Program-made: the position numbers and the translations under genes
NCBI RefSeq assembly: GCF_036271055.1
Contig: NZ_DATBBJ010000101.1
Coordinates: 16,240 to 80,239, forward strand
DNA: 64,000 nt
Source: Scandinavium sp036271055
Lineage (GTDB): Bacteria; Pseudomonadota; Gammaproteobacteria; Enterobacterales; Enterobacteriaceae
Reading direction: 5' to 3'
The notes under the pieces: model-generated
The model's database searches: none
Told to the model about the DNA's origin: nothing
The model's input: the letters and a program-made list of their open reading frames with translations, nothing else
In this document: piece by piece, positions 53,735 to 63,191 of the stretch
How positions within the stretch are numbered: position 1 is the first letter of the stretch
Layout of the letters: the number at the start of each line of letters is the position of its first letter

Positions 53735-54952
53735 ATGTCCCCCATCGAAAAATCCAGCAAATTAGATAATGTCTGTTACGACATCCGTGGCCCGGTACTT
53801 AAGGAAGCTAAACGTCTTGAGGAAGAAGGCAATAAAGTCCTCAAACTGAACATCGGCAACCCTGCCCCGTTCGGCTTCGACGCGCCAGATGAAATCCTCG
53901 TAGATGTCATCCGCAACCTTCCTACGGCGCAGGGGTACTGCGATTCCAAAGGATTGTATTCGGCCCGTAAAGCCATCATGCAACACTACCAGGCGCGCGA
54001 CATGCGCGACGTCACGGTAGAAGATATCTACATCGGCAACGGTGTGTCTGAACTGATCGTTCAGGCCATGCAGGCGCTGCTCAACAGCGGCGATGAAATG
54101 CTGGTTCCTGCCCCTGATTATCCGCTGTGGACAGCAGCGGTCTCGCTTTCAAGCGGTAAAGCAGTGCATTACCTCTGCGACGAATCCGCTGGCTGGTTCC
54201 CGGATCTTGACGATATTCGCAGCAAAATCACCCCGCGCACCCGCGGGATCGTGATTATTAACCCGAACAACCCAACCGGCGCGGTCTACTCGAAAGAGCT
54301 GCTGCTGGAGATTGTAGAAATCGCACGTCAGCATAATCTGATTATTTTTGCTGACGAAATCTACGACAAGATCCTGTATGACGAAGCCCAGCACCATTCG
54401 ATCGCGGCCCTTGCACCGGATCTGCTGACCGTCACCTTTAACGGTTTGTCTAAAACCTATCGCGTCGCCGGATTCCGTCAGGGCTGGATGGTGCTGAACG
54501 GGCCGAAGAAACATGCCAAAGGCTATATAGAAGGCCTGGAAATGTTGGCATCCATGCGTTTATGCGCCAACGTTCCGGCACAGCACGCCATTCAAACAGC
54601 GCTGGGCGGCTATCAAAGTATCAGTGAATTTGTTGCACCCGGTGGGCGTCTGTATGAGCAACGCAATCGTGCATGGGAACTGATCAATGAGATCCCGGGC
54701 GTCAGTTGCGTGAAGCCTAATGGCGCGCTGTATATGTTCCCGAAAATTGACAGCAAGCGGTTTAATATTCACGACGACCAGAAAATGGTGCTCGATTTCC
54801 TGTTGCAGGAAAAAGTGTTGCTGGTTCAGGGCTCTGCTTTCAACTGGCCGTGGCCGGATCACGTGCGTATCGTTACCCTGCCGCGCATCGACGATCTGGA
54901 AATGTCGATTTCCCGCTTTGGCCGCTTCCTCTCCGGCTACCATCAGTCTTAA
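53735..54952 (+). CDS. alaA: Glutamate-pyruvate aminotransferase AlaA
   Basis: PLP enzyme producing alanine from pyruvate and glutamate, the main alanine synthesis route in E. coli (formerly yfbQ). Fold type I features: NPNNPTGAVYS, the Asp/Tyr pair in FADEIYDKILYD, and the PLP-Lys in NGLSKTYRVAGFRQGW (near residue 240). The 405 residues equal E. coli AlaA. ATG 53735 follows AAAGGTCGAG. In E. coli it is repressed by Lrp with leucine. Confidence 0.96.
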   Translation: MSPIEKSSKLDNVCYDIRGPVLKEAKRLEEEGNKVLKLNIGNPAPFGFDAPDEILVDVIRNLPTAQGYCDSKGLYSARKAIMQHYQARDMRDVTVEDIYIGNGVSELIVQAMQALLNSGDEMLVPAPDYPLWTAAVSLSSGKAVHYLCDESAGWFPDLDDIRSKITPRTRGIVIINPNNPTGAVYSKELLLEIVEIARQHNLIIFADEIYDKILYDEAQHHSIAALAPDLLTVTFNGLSKTYRVAGFRQGWMVLNGPKKHAKGYIEGLEMLASMRLCANVPAQHAIQTALGGYQSISEFVAPGGRLYEQRNRAWELINEIPGVSCVKPNGALYMFPKIDSKRFNIHDDQKMVLDFLLQEKVLLVQGSAFNWPWPDHVRIVTLPRIDDLEMSISRFGRFLSGYHQS

Positions 54953-54958
54953 AACCGC

Positions 54959-54987
54959 TGACCGCCGGAATTTGCATCCGGCGGTCA
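54959..54987. repeat. Strong hairpin between alaA and yfbR
   Basis: TGACCGCCGG (54959-54968) and CCGGCGGTCA (54978-54987) form a perfect 10-bp stem with a 9-base loop, seven bases after alaA. There is no T run, so it more likely protects the alaA 3' end than terminates. Confidence 0.65.
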
Positions 54988-55033
54988 ACTCGGCGCACAA
55001 TGAGTAACCTGCTGTAACGCATCAAGGAACCTC

Positions 55034-55633
55034 ATGAGCCAGAGTCATTTCTTTGCCCACCTTTCCCGTCTGAAACTCATCAATCGTTGGCCGCTCATGC
55101 GCAATGTGCGCACTGAAAATGTTTCCGAGCACAGTTTGCAGGTCGCTATGGTGGCCCACGCACTGGCGGCAATCAAAAATCGTAAGTTTAACGGTACGGT
55201 TAATCCTGAACGGATCGCGCTGCTGGCGATGTATCACGATGCTTCCGAAGTGCTGACAGGCGACCTGCCTACCCCGGTCAAATATTTCAATTCCCAGATT
55301 GCTCAGGAATACAAAGCGATAGAAAAGATTGCTCAGCAAAAACTGGTTGATATGGTGCCGGATGAGCTGCGTGATATTTTTGAGCCGCTGATCAACGAAC
55401 ATCATTCCAGTGAAGAAGAAAAGTTGTTGGTGAAACAGGCCGATGCGCTGTGCGCATATCTGAAATGTCTGGAAGAACTGTCTGCCGGGAATAATGAATT
55501 TCTGCTGGCGAAAGGACGGCTGGAAAAGACGCTGGAATCCCGCCGCAGCGAAGAAATGGACTACTTCATGCAGGTCTTCGTGCCAAGCTTCCAGTTATCG
55601 CTCGATGAAATAAGCCAGGACTCGCCGCTTTAA
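55034..55633 (+). CDS. yfbR: 5'-Deoxynucleotidase YfbR
   Basis: HD-domain phosphohydrolase that dephosphorylates deoxyribonucleoside 5'-monophosphates, contributing to dNTP pool control. Metal-binding residues are visible in ENVSEHSLQVAMVAH and the HD pair in LAMYHDASEVLTGDLPTPVKYF. The 199 residues equal E. coli YfbR. AAGGAAC precedes ATG 55034. Confidence 0.95.
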   Translation: MSQSHFFAHLSRLKLINRWPLMRNVRTENVSEHSLQVAMVAHALAAIKNRKFNGTVNPERIALLAMYHDASEVLTGDLPTPVKYFNSQIAQEYKAIEKIAQQKLVDMVPDELRDIFEPLINEHHSSEEEKLLVKQADALCAYLKCLEELSAGNNEFLLAKGRLEKTLESRRSEEMDYFMQVFVPSFQLSLDEISQDSPL

Positions 55634-55692
55634 CTATTCCACTATTCGCCCAGCAGCGCTGTGCTTGCAGGGCTTACGGGTTCTGCTTAAAG

Positions 55693-55721
55693 ACCGGGTA
55701 AGGCGAAACCGCCACCCGGCA
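55693..55721. repeat. REP-like element between yfbR and yfbS
   Basis: ACCGGGTAAGGCGAAACCGCCACCCGG is a typical REP palindrome in the gap between the convergent genes. Confidence 0.7.
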
Positions 55722-55733
55722 ACGTTCTCACGC

Positions 55734-57560
55734 TCAAAACGGAAACAACATCGGAATCAACACCACACAGGCCACCATCACCAACAGGGTGAAGGGTACG
55801 CCAATCTTTACAAAATCACTGAAACGGTATTTTCCCGGCCCCAGTACAAGCGTGTTTACCGGTGATGATACAGGTGTCATGAAGGCCGCCGATGCGGCCA
55901 TTGCCACCATCATCGCAAACGGATAAGGCGACACGCCCATCGATTTTGCTGCAGCCAGCGCAATGGGTGCCATCAGTACCGCCGTGGCTGTGTTGGAAAT
56001 AAACAGGCCAATGGTCGCACACATCACGAACAGACAGATCAGCATCAAATACGGCCCCTGCCCACCGCCCACTTCCATCAGCCCTTTCACCACCAGATCG
56101 ACGCCACCGGTTTTTTGCAACGCGTGCGCGAACGGCATCATGCCGACAATCAAAATAATACTCGGCCAGTGAATTGCTTTATAAGCACTCTCGGCATTAA
56201 TGCAACGGAATTTGCCCATCAGCAGACAAGCGATAATCGCGGCGATCGGGTTAGGTATTTCGTCGGTCAGCATCAGGGCCACCATCAACACAAGGCAAAA
56301 AACCGCATGCGGTGCCTGACTGTGCGCCGGGGAAGCATCATTCACTTCGATAGGCATGTTGTGAACCACAAAATCGCGCCCGCGCTGGGCAAGCTGCGCT
56401 ATCTGTTTCCAGTTGCCGACCACCAGCAGAATGTCACCAAGTTCGATCGATTCATCCACGATGGACCCCTCGACGGCATGGCCCTCGCGCTTCATGCCCA
56501 CAACATTCAGACCATAACGCGAACGAAAACCCATTTCCCGCACGGTTTTGCCCACCATTTCGGAATCCGGGATCAGTGACACTTCCGCCATACCGACATC
56601 CAGCGCCTGATCGGAGAAATACTCCCCGCGCAGCACCATTGGTTCAAGTAATTGTTCGCTACAGAACTGGCGTAAATCGACCTCCGCCGATGACATATCA
56701 ATCAGCAGAACATCACGCGCGTGAAATTCCGAAACCCCATTCACATTAACGATCACCCGGCGAAAACGCCGCCAGCGTTCGACGCCGATGATATTCGCGC
56801 CGTAGCGCTCACGCAGTTTCAAATCGTCCAGACGCTGCCCAACTAACGGCGAACCTGGGCGAATAGCCAACCGCCGCGCACGACCGTTGAGTCGATATTC
56901 TTTGATAAGATCGCGAAACGTGCGTCGTTTATCGTGTTTTGACTCGTTTTCATCGCCCGGCAGCATAAAGCGCACCAGCAACATATAGACAATGCCGAGC
57001 ACCAGTACGACGAGGCCAATCGGTGTGACGCTAAAGAAGCTAAATCCGTCGAGCCCTTCGCGCAGCAGTTCGCTGTTGATAACCAGATTAGGGGGTGTGG
57101 CAACCAGCGTCATCATGCCGCTGATTAGCCCGGCGAAACTCAGCGGCATCATCAGTCTCGAGGGCGAGGTATTCATGCGCATGCAAACGCTCAGCACCAC
57201 CGGGATAAAAATCGCCACAACCCCCGTAGAGCTCATAAACGCCCCAAGCCCTGCCACCGTCAGCATCAGGTAGATCAGCATTTTGATTTCGCTGTTGCCT
57301 GCCACTTTCACCAGCCATGAGCCCATGCTGGTGGCAACGCCCGTGCGCACTAACCCGTCGCCGATGATAAACAGCGCGGCGATAAGAATAACGTTAGGAT
57401 CGCTAAAACCAGAAAAGGCTTCGCTTAAGGTGAGCGTTCCGCTAAGAACGAAAGCAACAATCACCAGCAGGGCGACGGCATCCATGCGCACTTTGCCGGT
57501 GGCAAACAACAGCACCGCCACCGCCAGCAGGCACAGCACCCAAATCAGTTCACCGTTCAC
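55734..57560 (-). CDS. yfbS: YfbS, SLC13-type transporter with TrkA_C domains
   Basis: Predicted inner-membrane anion/dicarboxylate-type transporter; substrate not established. About ten or more helices in two halves (residues 1-190 and 395-608) flank two cytoplasmic TrkA_C domains (about 225-375). Family pattern SNTATAVLMAPIALA and TPVSSPVNTLVLGPG are present. The start is GTG at 57560 after AAGGA, giving 608 aa (E. coli 610). Confidence 0.92.
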   Translation of the reverse strand: MNGELIWVLCLLAVAVLLFATGKVRMDAVALLVIVAFVLSGTLTLSEAFSGFSDPNVILIAALFIIGDGLVRTGVATSMGSWLVKVAGNSEIKMLIYLMLTVAGLGAFMSSTGVVAIFIPVVLSVCMRMNTSPSRLMMPLSFAGLISGMMTLVATPPNLVINSELLREGLDGFSFFSVTPIGLVVLVLGIVYMLLVRFMLPGDENESKHDKRRTFRDLIKEYRLNGRARRLAIRPGSPLVGQRLDDLKLRERYGANIIGVERWRRFRRVIVNVNGVSEFHARDVLLIDMSSAEVDLRQFCSEQLLEPMVLRGEYFSDQALDVGMAEVSLIPDSEMVGKTVREMGFRSRYGLNVVGMKREGHAVEGSIVDESIELGDILLVVGNWKQIAQLAQRGRDFVVHNMPIEVNDASPAHSQAPHAVFCLVLMVALMLTDEIPNPIAAIIACLLMGKFRCINAESAYKAIHWPSIILIVGMMPFAHALQKTGGVDLVVKGLMEVGGGQGPYLMLICLFVMCATIGLFISNTATAVLMAPIALAAAKSMGVSPYPFAMMVAMAASAAFMTPVSSPVNTLVLGPGKYRFSDFVKIGVPFTLLVMVACVVLIPMLFPF

Positions 57561-57599
57561 AACATATCCTTGTCAGAAAAGAGAATCCGTAGTTTGACA

Positions 57600-57627
57600 T
57601 AAAAAAGCCCCGACTGAGCGGGGCTAT
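57600..57627 (-). terminator. Rho-independent terminator of hxpA
   Basis: AGCCCCG (57606-57612) and CGGGGCT (57618-57624) form a stem; on the minus strand it follows the hxpA stop by about 13 bases and is followed by T6. Confidence 0.9.
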
Positions 57628-57637
57628 ATCAATGCGT

Positions 57638-58297
57638 TTACGCTTTTAGGGCGACGTCAACAGTGCCATCCGGTTGACGGGTGATGCTCAGCGCTTCCAG
57701 CGTGGTGAGCACGAAATCCGCTTCGTTTAAACGCGGCGCGTCCTGAGGAACATTGACCGCAATCACTCGACAACCCGCAGCAAGGCCAGAAAGCATTCCT
57801 GCCGCCGCATCTTCTACCACAGCACATTGTGCAGGCGGTAGGCCCAGCAATTCAGCCCCCAGAAGATACGCATCTGGCTCCGGTTTGCCTCGTTTCACTT
57901 GCTCGGCGGTGACGAACACTTTCGCTTCCGGCAGGCCCGCCGCACGATGGCGTGCATGGGCAACGGGAATTGAACCCGATGTCACAATTGCCCACGGAAT
58001 CCCGGCTTCATCCAGATGATTCAGCAGCGCCAACGCGCCAGGAAGTGCGGTGATCCCGTCTATGTCCTGCGCTTCAAGCTGCTCAAGCCAGCTAAACTCG
58101 GCCTGGATTTGTTCTTCCGTTTTGCCCGGCAGAAAATGGCGCAGTGAAGTTATCGCCTGTTTACCATGAATAAAGTTCAGCACTTCATCGTGGCTCAAAC
58201 CGTGTCTGTCAGCCCAGTGACACCAGGAACGTTCCACGACCGGCAAGGAATCCACCAGCGTTCCGTCAAGATCGAATAAAAAGCCTTTGCACTGCAC
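57638..58297 (-). CDS. hxpA: HAD-family sugar phosphatase HxpA (YfbT)
   Basis: Haloacid-dehalogenase phosphatase acting on sugar phosphates in E. coli. Motif I DLDGTLVDS holds nucleophile D9 and D11, motif II is IVTSGS, motif III the Lys of KRGKPEP, and motif IV VVEDAAAG. I chose GTG 58297 (MQCKGFLFDL, 219 aa): GGAGG lies six bases upstream and it matches the E. coli start MRCKGFLF. An ATG at 58309 in the same frame overlaps the yfbU stop but would leave the GGAGG inside the coding sequence. Confidence 0.92.
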   Translation of the reverse strand: MQCKGFLFDLDGTLVDSLPVVERSWCHWADRHGLSHDEVLNFIHGKQAITSLRHFLPGKTEEQIQAEFSWLEQLEAQDIDGITALPGALALLNHLDEAGIPWAIVTSGSIPVAHARHRAAGLPEAKVFVTAEQVKRGKPEPDAYLLGAELLGLPPAQCAVVEDAAAGMLSGLAAGCRVIAVNVPQDAPRLNEADFVLTTLEALSITRQPDGTVDVALKA

Positions 58298-58308
58298 GGC
58301 GGCCTCCA

Positions 58309-58803
58309 TCAGGCGTTGATAATCTGATTAATTTCGTTGCTGCTCAGGTGGTACTGACGCGGACACGCATGCCATGCGCTCAGCATGCGCTGGTATTTTT
58401 CCCACATAGGCGTTTGCGCGTTGAAACCGTGAGTCCCGGCATCGAAATGGGCGTAACGGCCTTCAATGTTGACCATAAAGCGCACATAGCCGAGATAACG
58501 GGCTTCCGTTGCCGCATCAAAACCAAGGAAGGTCACGCGACGTTCGTCAATCGCATCAGCATCTTTCAGGTTGGTCCAGGAAACATGCAGGGCGTGATAC
58601 ATCTCCATGATGTCGATAATAATCCGACAGGTTTCTTCGGTCAGTTGGCCGAATTCGCGATCCAGTTCGCGCATTTGCAGGCCGTAGCCGCGCTCAATAA
58701 TCGTCTGCAGACGGCGATAACGCTCGGCGTTATCGGGATCCATCATGGTCATCATTTTATACTGATTCGACAAAATCAGACGTTGAGCGTTGGTCATTTC
58801 CAT
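58309..58803 (-). CDS. yfbU: YfbU-family protein, function unknown
   Basis: Conserved cytoplasmic protein of 164 residues, the E. coli length, nearly identical to YfbU throughout (MTNAQRLILSNQYKMM ... SNEINQIINA). The sequence is mostly helical and charged, with no membrane or catalytic motif that I recognise. It overlaps the extended hxpA frame and is likely co-transcribed with it. Confidence 0.93.
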   Translation of the reverse strand: MEMTNAQRLILSNQYKMMTMMDPDNAERYRRLQTIIERGYGLQMRELDREFGQLTEETCRIIIDIMEMYHALHVSWTNLKDADAIDERRVTFLGFDAATEARYLGYVRFMVNIEGRYAHFDAGTHGFNAQTPMWEKYQRMLSAWHACPRQYHLSSNEINQIINA

Positions 58804-58830
58804 TTTCGACTCCTGTTGCGCTACGGCATG

Positions 58831-58860
58831 AAAAAAAGGGCTTACAAAGTGTATGCCCTC
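58831..58860 (-). terminator. Rho-independent terminator of yfbV
   Basis: On the minus strand AGGGCATACA pairs with TGTAAGCCCT (one mismatch) and is followed by T7, about 26 bases after the yfbV stop. Confidence 0.85.
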
Positions 58861-58885
58861 TTTTATATGCGTTTTTGCGGGTTAA

Positions 58886-59341
58886 TTACAAATCATCAAG
58901 GAAAGTTTTATCCAGTTGTTTGAACGCGCGCTTAAGCGTTTCAGCTAATGCCTGGTAATCTGGCTTGCCTTCAACCGGGGCCAGCGCCTGTCCAGATTCC
59001 TGTAATTTGCCGCGCACTTCGTAGAACCAGCTCAAAATCGTCGGTGGCAGCGGCGTGGCAGAACGCTTGCCCAGCCACCATAATCCTTGCATTGGCAGGC
59101 TTAGCGCAAACAGCGCGGTGGCGACGGTTGGGCCGAGTTGGCCACCGAGGGCGATTTGCCAGCACAGCGTAAAAACAGCCAGCGGTGGCATAAAGCGGAT
59201 GGCGTGGCGGGTAGCGCGGATCACGCGATTTTCAACAAACACCGGGGCAAGGCGTTTTTCCATCGGCCACGTCTTTGCGTAATGCTGCCCACGGCGGAAC
59301 GAACTAAAAAAGCTGACCGGGCGGTTCTCGGGTGTCGACAT
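58886..59341 (-). CDS. yfbV: YfbV, DUF412 membrane protein
   Basis: Inner-membrane protein of 151 residues with two central hydrophobic helices (about 45-65 and 69-92) and charged ends; starts at ATG 59341. In E. coli YfbV is implicated in insulating the Ter macrodomain from its neighbours, and yfbV is otherwise uncharacterised. It is divergent from ackA. Confidence 0.92.
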   Translation of the reverse strand: MSTPENRPVSFFSSFRRGQHYAKTWPMEKRLAPVFVENRVIRATRHAIRFMPPLAVFTLCWQIALGGQLGPTVATALFALSLPMQGLWWLGKRSATPLPPTILSWFYEVRGKLQESGQALAPVEGKPDYQALAETLKRAFKQLDKTFLDDL

Positions 59342-59680
59342 GGCGTTACCTCAACTTCACAGATAAAAAATCAAAATTTCGTGCAAAACAACAACTCTAC
59401 ATGACAACGTTCAAAACATTTTGGCAATAAAGGCAGCAATCAGGTATCCTGTGCGGCCTGAGAGGGGCGTAGACTCACTCTCACGATTCGTCAAATTATT
59501 GCACATTCTGCCAACGGTTGAAAATTGTGCAAAACTGAATGCTGAATCAACCGATTTTCTTTCGTCATGCCCGATAAAAGTATCAGGCATGATGTTAATC
59601 ATAAATGTCAGCGTCATCATGCGCTACGCTCTTTGACTCACTGACGTTTTTTTAGCCACATAAGATTAATAGGTACTTCC
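59342..59680. promoter_or_regulatory. yfbV-ackA divergent control region
   Basis: About 340 bp with no supported gene; it must contain the yfbV and ackA promoters and the ackA leader. A hexamer TTGCAC-like element and TATCCT (59447-59452) suggest a promoter, but I cannot define one with confidence. Confidence 0.5.
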
Positions 59681-60883
59681 ATGTCGAGTAAGTTAGTACT
59701 GGTTCTGAACTGCGGTAGCTCCTCACTGAAATTCGCCATCATTGATGCGGTAAACGGTGAAGAGTACCTCTCTGGTTTGGCCGAATGTTTCCATCTCCCA
59801 GAAGCACGTTTGAAATGGAAAATGGACGGCAGCAAACAAGAAGCGGCTTTAGGTGCAGGCGCCGCTCACAGTGAAGCGCTTAACTATATCGTTAATACTA
59901 TTCTGGCACAAAAACCAGAACTGTCTGCTCAGTTGACCGCTATCGGTCACCGTGTTGTTCACGGCGGCGAGAAGTACACCGGCTCTGTAGTTATCGACGA
60001 TTCCGTTATTCAGGGTATCAAAGACGCTGCCTCTTTTGCACCGCTGCACAACCCGGCGCACCTGATCGGTATCGCGGAAGCGCTGAAATCCTTCCCGAAC
60101 CTGAAAAACAAAAACGTTGCTGTCTTCGACACCGCGTTCCATCAGACTATGCCGGAAGAGTCATACCTGTATGCTCTGCCGTACAGCCTATACAAAGAAC
60201 ACGGCGTTCGTCGCTACGGCGCACACGGCACCAGCCACTTCTATGTGACTCAGGAAGCCGCCAAAGTACTGAACAAGCCAGTTGAAGAACTGAACATCAT
60301 CACTTGCCACCTGGGCAACGGTGGTTCTGTTTCTGCTATCCGTAACGGCGAATGTGTTGATACTTCTATGGGTCTGACCCCGCTGGAAGGTCTGGTGATG
60401 GGCACCCGTTCTGGTGACATCGACCCGGCTATCATCTTCCATCTGCACGACACCCTGGGCATGAGCGTTGATGCTATCAACAAAATGCTGACCAAAGAGT
60501 CTGGCCTGCTGGGTCTGACCGAAGTCACCAGCGACTGCCGTTATGTTGAAGACAACTACGACACCAAAGCTGACGCTAAACGTGCAATGGACGTTTACTG
60601 CCACCGCCTGGCGAAATACATCGGTTCTTACACTGCTCTGATGGACGGTCGTCTGGACGCAGTTGTGTTCACTGGTGGTATCGGCGAAAACGCCGCGATG
60701 GTTCGCGAACTGTCCCTGGGCAAACTGGGCGTTCTGGGCTTCGACGTTGATCACGAGCGTAACCTGGCTGCCCGCTTCGGCAAGTCTGGCTTCATCAACA
60801 AAGAAGGCACCCGCCCTGCCGTGGTCATCCCGACCAATGAAGAATTGGTCATCGCACAAGACGCAGCCCGTCTGACTGCCTGA
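59681..60883 (+). CDS. ackA: Acetate kinase AckA
   Basis: Converts acetyl phosphate and ADP to acetate and ATP, reversibly, in overflow metabolism. ASKHA-fold signatures include VLVLNCGSSSLKFAI (7-21), the catalytic region FDTAFHQTMP, ITCHLGNGGS and the ATP-binding FTGGIGENAA. The 400 residues equal E. coli AckA. Operon with pta. Confidence 0.98.
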   Translation: MSSKLVLVLNCGSSSLKFAIIDAVNGEEYLSGLAECFHLPEARLKWKMDGSKQEAALGAGAAHSEALNYIVNTILAQKPELSAQLTAIGHRVVHGGEKYTGSVVIDDSVIQGIKDAASFAPLHNPAHLIGIAEALKSFPNLKNKNVAVFDTAFHQTMPEESYLYALPYSLYKEHGVRRYGAHGTSHFYVTQEAAKVLNKPVEELNIITCHLGNGGSVSAIRNGECVDTSMGLTPLEGLVMGTRSGDIDPAIIFHLHDTLGMSVDAINKMLTKESGLLGLTEVTSDCRYVEDNYDTKADAKRAMDVYCHRLAKYIGSYTALMDGRLDAVVFTGGIGENAAMVRELSLGKLGVLGFDVDHERNLAARFGKSGFINKEGTRPAVVIPTNEELVIAQDAARLTA

Positions 60884-60887
60884 TTCC

Positions 60888-60911
60888 ACACCGCCAGCTT
60901 TGCTGGCGGTG
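60888..60911. repeat. Intercistronic hairpin in ackA-pta
   Basis: CACCGCCAGC (60889-60898) and GCTGGCGGTG (60902-60911) make a perfect 10-bp stem with loop TTT between ackA and pta. TGTTTTGT follows, so it may be a partial terminator lowering pta expression. Confidence 0.75.
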
Positions 60912-60959
60912 CTGTTTTGTCTCCCGCCAACCCCCGGCGGTAACGAAAGAGGATAAACC

Positions 60960-63101
60960 GTGTCCCGTACAATTATGCTGATCCCTACCGGAACCAGCGT
61001 CGGCCTGACCAGCGTCAGCCTTGGCGTTATCCGTGCTATGGAACGCAAAGGCGTTCGTCTGAGCGTCTTTAAGCCAATCGCTCAACCGCGTGCCGGTGGC
61101 GATGCGCCAGACCAGACCACCACTATCGTGCGTGCGAATTCCAATCTGCCAGCCGCTGAACCGCTGAAGATGAGCCACGTTGAATCTCTGCTCTCCAGCA
61201 ACCAGAAAGACGTGCTGATGGAAGAGATCATCGCCAACTACCACGCCAACACTCAGGATGCTGAAGTGGTGCTGGTTGAAGGCCTGGTTCCGACTCGCAA
61301 ACACCAGTTTGCTCAGTCCCTGAACTACGAAATTGCCAAGACGCTGAATGCAGAAATCGTGTTCGTGATGTCTCAGGGCACTGATACTCAGGAAGAACTG
61401 AAAGAGCGTATTGAACTGACCCGTAGCAGCTTCGGCGGCACGAAAAACACCAACATTACCGGCGTTATCGTTAACAAACTGAATGCCCCGGTTGATGAGC
61501 AGGGCCGTACGCGTCCTGACCTGTCTGAAATTTTCGATGACTCTTCCAAAGCGAAAGTTGTCAAAATTAATCCGGCAGAACTGACCGCTTCAAGCCCAAT
61601 GCCAATCCTGGGCGCGGTGCCGTGGAGCTTCGATCTGATTGCCACCCGTGCAATCGATATGGCACGCCATCTGAATGCCACCATCGTTAACGAAGGCGAT
61701 ATCAACACCCGTCGCGTGAAGTCCGTTACCTTCTGTGCGCGTAGTATTCCGCACATGCTGGAACACTTCCGTGCAGGCTCTCTGCTGGTAACGTCCGCAG
61801 ACCGTCCTGACGTACTGGTTGCTGCGTGTCTCGCGGCAATGAATGGCGTGGAAATCGGTGCGATCCTGCTGACCGGTGCTTACGAAATGGATGCTCGCGT
61901 CAGCAAGCTGTGTGAACGCGCGTTCGCCACTGGCCTGCCAGTATTCATGGTTAACACCAACACCTGGCAGACTTCGTTGAGCCTGCAGAGCTTCAACCTT
62001 GAAGTGCCTGCCGATGACCATCAGCGTATCGAGAAAGTGCAGGAATATGTGGCGAGCCACATTGATGCCAACTGGATCGAATCCCTGACGGCAACCTCCG
62101 AGCGTAGCCGCCGTCTGTCTCCTCCAGCCTTCCGCTACCAGCTGACCGAGCTGGCGCGTAAAGCGGGCAAACGTGTTGTGCTGCCAGAAGGCGACGAACC
62201 ACGTACCGTGAAAGCGGCTGCCATCTGTGCAGAGCGCGGCATCGCAACCTGTGTGCTTCTGGGTAACCCGGATGCTATCACCCGCGTTGCGGCGGATCAG
62301 GGCGTTGAACTGGGCGCAGGTATCGAGATTGTTGATCCTGAAGTCGTACGCGAAAGCTATGTCGCTCGCCTGGTCGAGCTGCGTAAGAGCAAAGGCATGA
62401 CTGAAGCCGTTGCGCGCGAACAGCTGGAAGACAACGTGGTTCTCGGCACGCTGATGCTGGAGCAAAACGAAGTCGACGGTCTGGTTTCTGGCGCGGTTCA
62501 CACCACAGCCAACACCATCCGTCCACCGCTGCAGCTGATCAAAACCGCACCGGGCAGTTCTCTGGTTTCTTCCGTGTTCTTCATGCTGCTGCCTGAACAG
62601 GTTTATGTTTACGGCGACTGCGCGATCAACCCGGACCCAACGGCCGAGCAGCTGGCAGAAATCGCTATTCAGTCCGCAGATTCTGCGACTGCATTCGGGA
62701 TCGAACCTCGCGTAGCGATGCTTTCCTACTCCACCGGTACTTCCGGTGCAGGTAGTGACGTTGAGAAAGTTCGCGAAGCCACCCGTATCGCGCAGGAAAA
62801 ACGCCCGGACCTGGTTATCGACGGCCCGCTGCAGTATGACGCAGCGGTTATGGCTGACGTAGCGAAATCCAAAGCGCCAAACTCCCCTGTTGCGGGTCGT
62901 GCGACCGTGTTCATCTTCCCGGATCTGAACACCGGTAACACCACCTACAAAGCGGTACAGCGTTCAGCAGATCTGATCTCTATCGGGCCAATGCTGCAGG
63001 GCATGCGCAAACCGGTTAACGATCTGTCCCGCGGCGCGCTGGTAGACGATATCGTTTACACCATAGCACTGACGGCGATTCAGTCTTCCCAGCAAGACTA
63101 A
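60960..63101 (+). CDS. pta: Phosphate acetyltransferase Pta
   Basis: Interconverts acetyl-CoA and acetyl phosphate. The long enterobacterial form has an N-terminal P-loop-like/DRTGG regulatory region (about 1-385; TGTSVGLTSVSLG) and a C-terminal catalytic PTA domain (from about 390; RVVLPEGDEPRTVKAA, SYSTGTSGAGSDVEKV). Start is GTG 60960 behind GAGGAT, giving 713 aa (E. coli 714). Confidence 0.97.
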   Translation: MSRTIMLIPTGTSVGLTSVSLGVIRAMERKGVRLSVFKPIAQPRAGGDAPDQTTTIVRANSNLPAAEPLKMSHVESLLSSNQKDVLMEEIIANYHANTQDAEVVLVEGLVPTRKHQFAQSLNYEIAKTLNAEIVFVMSQGTDTQEELKERIELTRSSFGGTKNTNITGVIVNKLNAPVDEQGRTRPDLSEIFDDSSKAKVVKINPAELTASSPMPILGAVPWSFDLIATRAIDMARHLNATIVNEGDINTRRVKSVTFCARSIPHMLEHFRAGSLLVTSADRPDVLVAACLAAMNGVEIGAILLTGAYEMDARVSKLCERAFATGLPVFMVNTNTWQTSLSLQSFNLEVPADDHQRIEKVQEYVASHIDANWIESLTATSERSRRLSPPAFRYQLTELARKAGKRVVLPEGDEPRTVKAAAICAERGIATCVLLGNPDAITRVAADQGVELGAGIEIVDPEVVRESYVARLVELRKSKGMTEAVAREQLEDNVVLGTLMLEQNEVDGLVSGAVHTTANTIRPPLQLIKTAPGSSLVSSVFFMLLPEQVYVYGDCAINPDPTAEQLAEIAIQSADSATAFGIEPRVAMLSYSTGTSGAGSDVEKVREATRIAQEKRPDLVIDGPLQYDAAVMADVAKSKAPNSPVAGRATVFIFPDLNTGNTTYKAVQRSADLISIGPMLQGMRKPVNDLSRGALVDDIVYTIALTAIQSSQQD

Positions 63102-63117
63102 GTTTCGTTAAGCAGTA

Positions 63118-63148
63118 AAAAGGCCGCAATTTATTGCGGCCTTTTTTA
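63118..63148 (+). terminator. Rho-independent terminator of ackA-pta
   Basis: AAGGCCGCAA (63120-63129), loop TTTA and TTGCGGCCTT (63133-63142), then TTTTTA; it begins 18 bases after the pta stop. Confidence 0.9.
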
Positions 63149-63191
63149 TTGTCATTGACCCATCCTGAAGAAGGGCATCGGACAATTAAAA

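Noticed and set aside
59421..59636. 71-codon frame upstream of ackA
   Set aside because: Starts with TTG without ribosome site and lies in the promoter/leader region.
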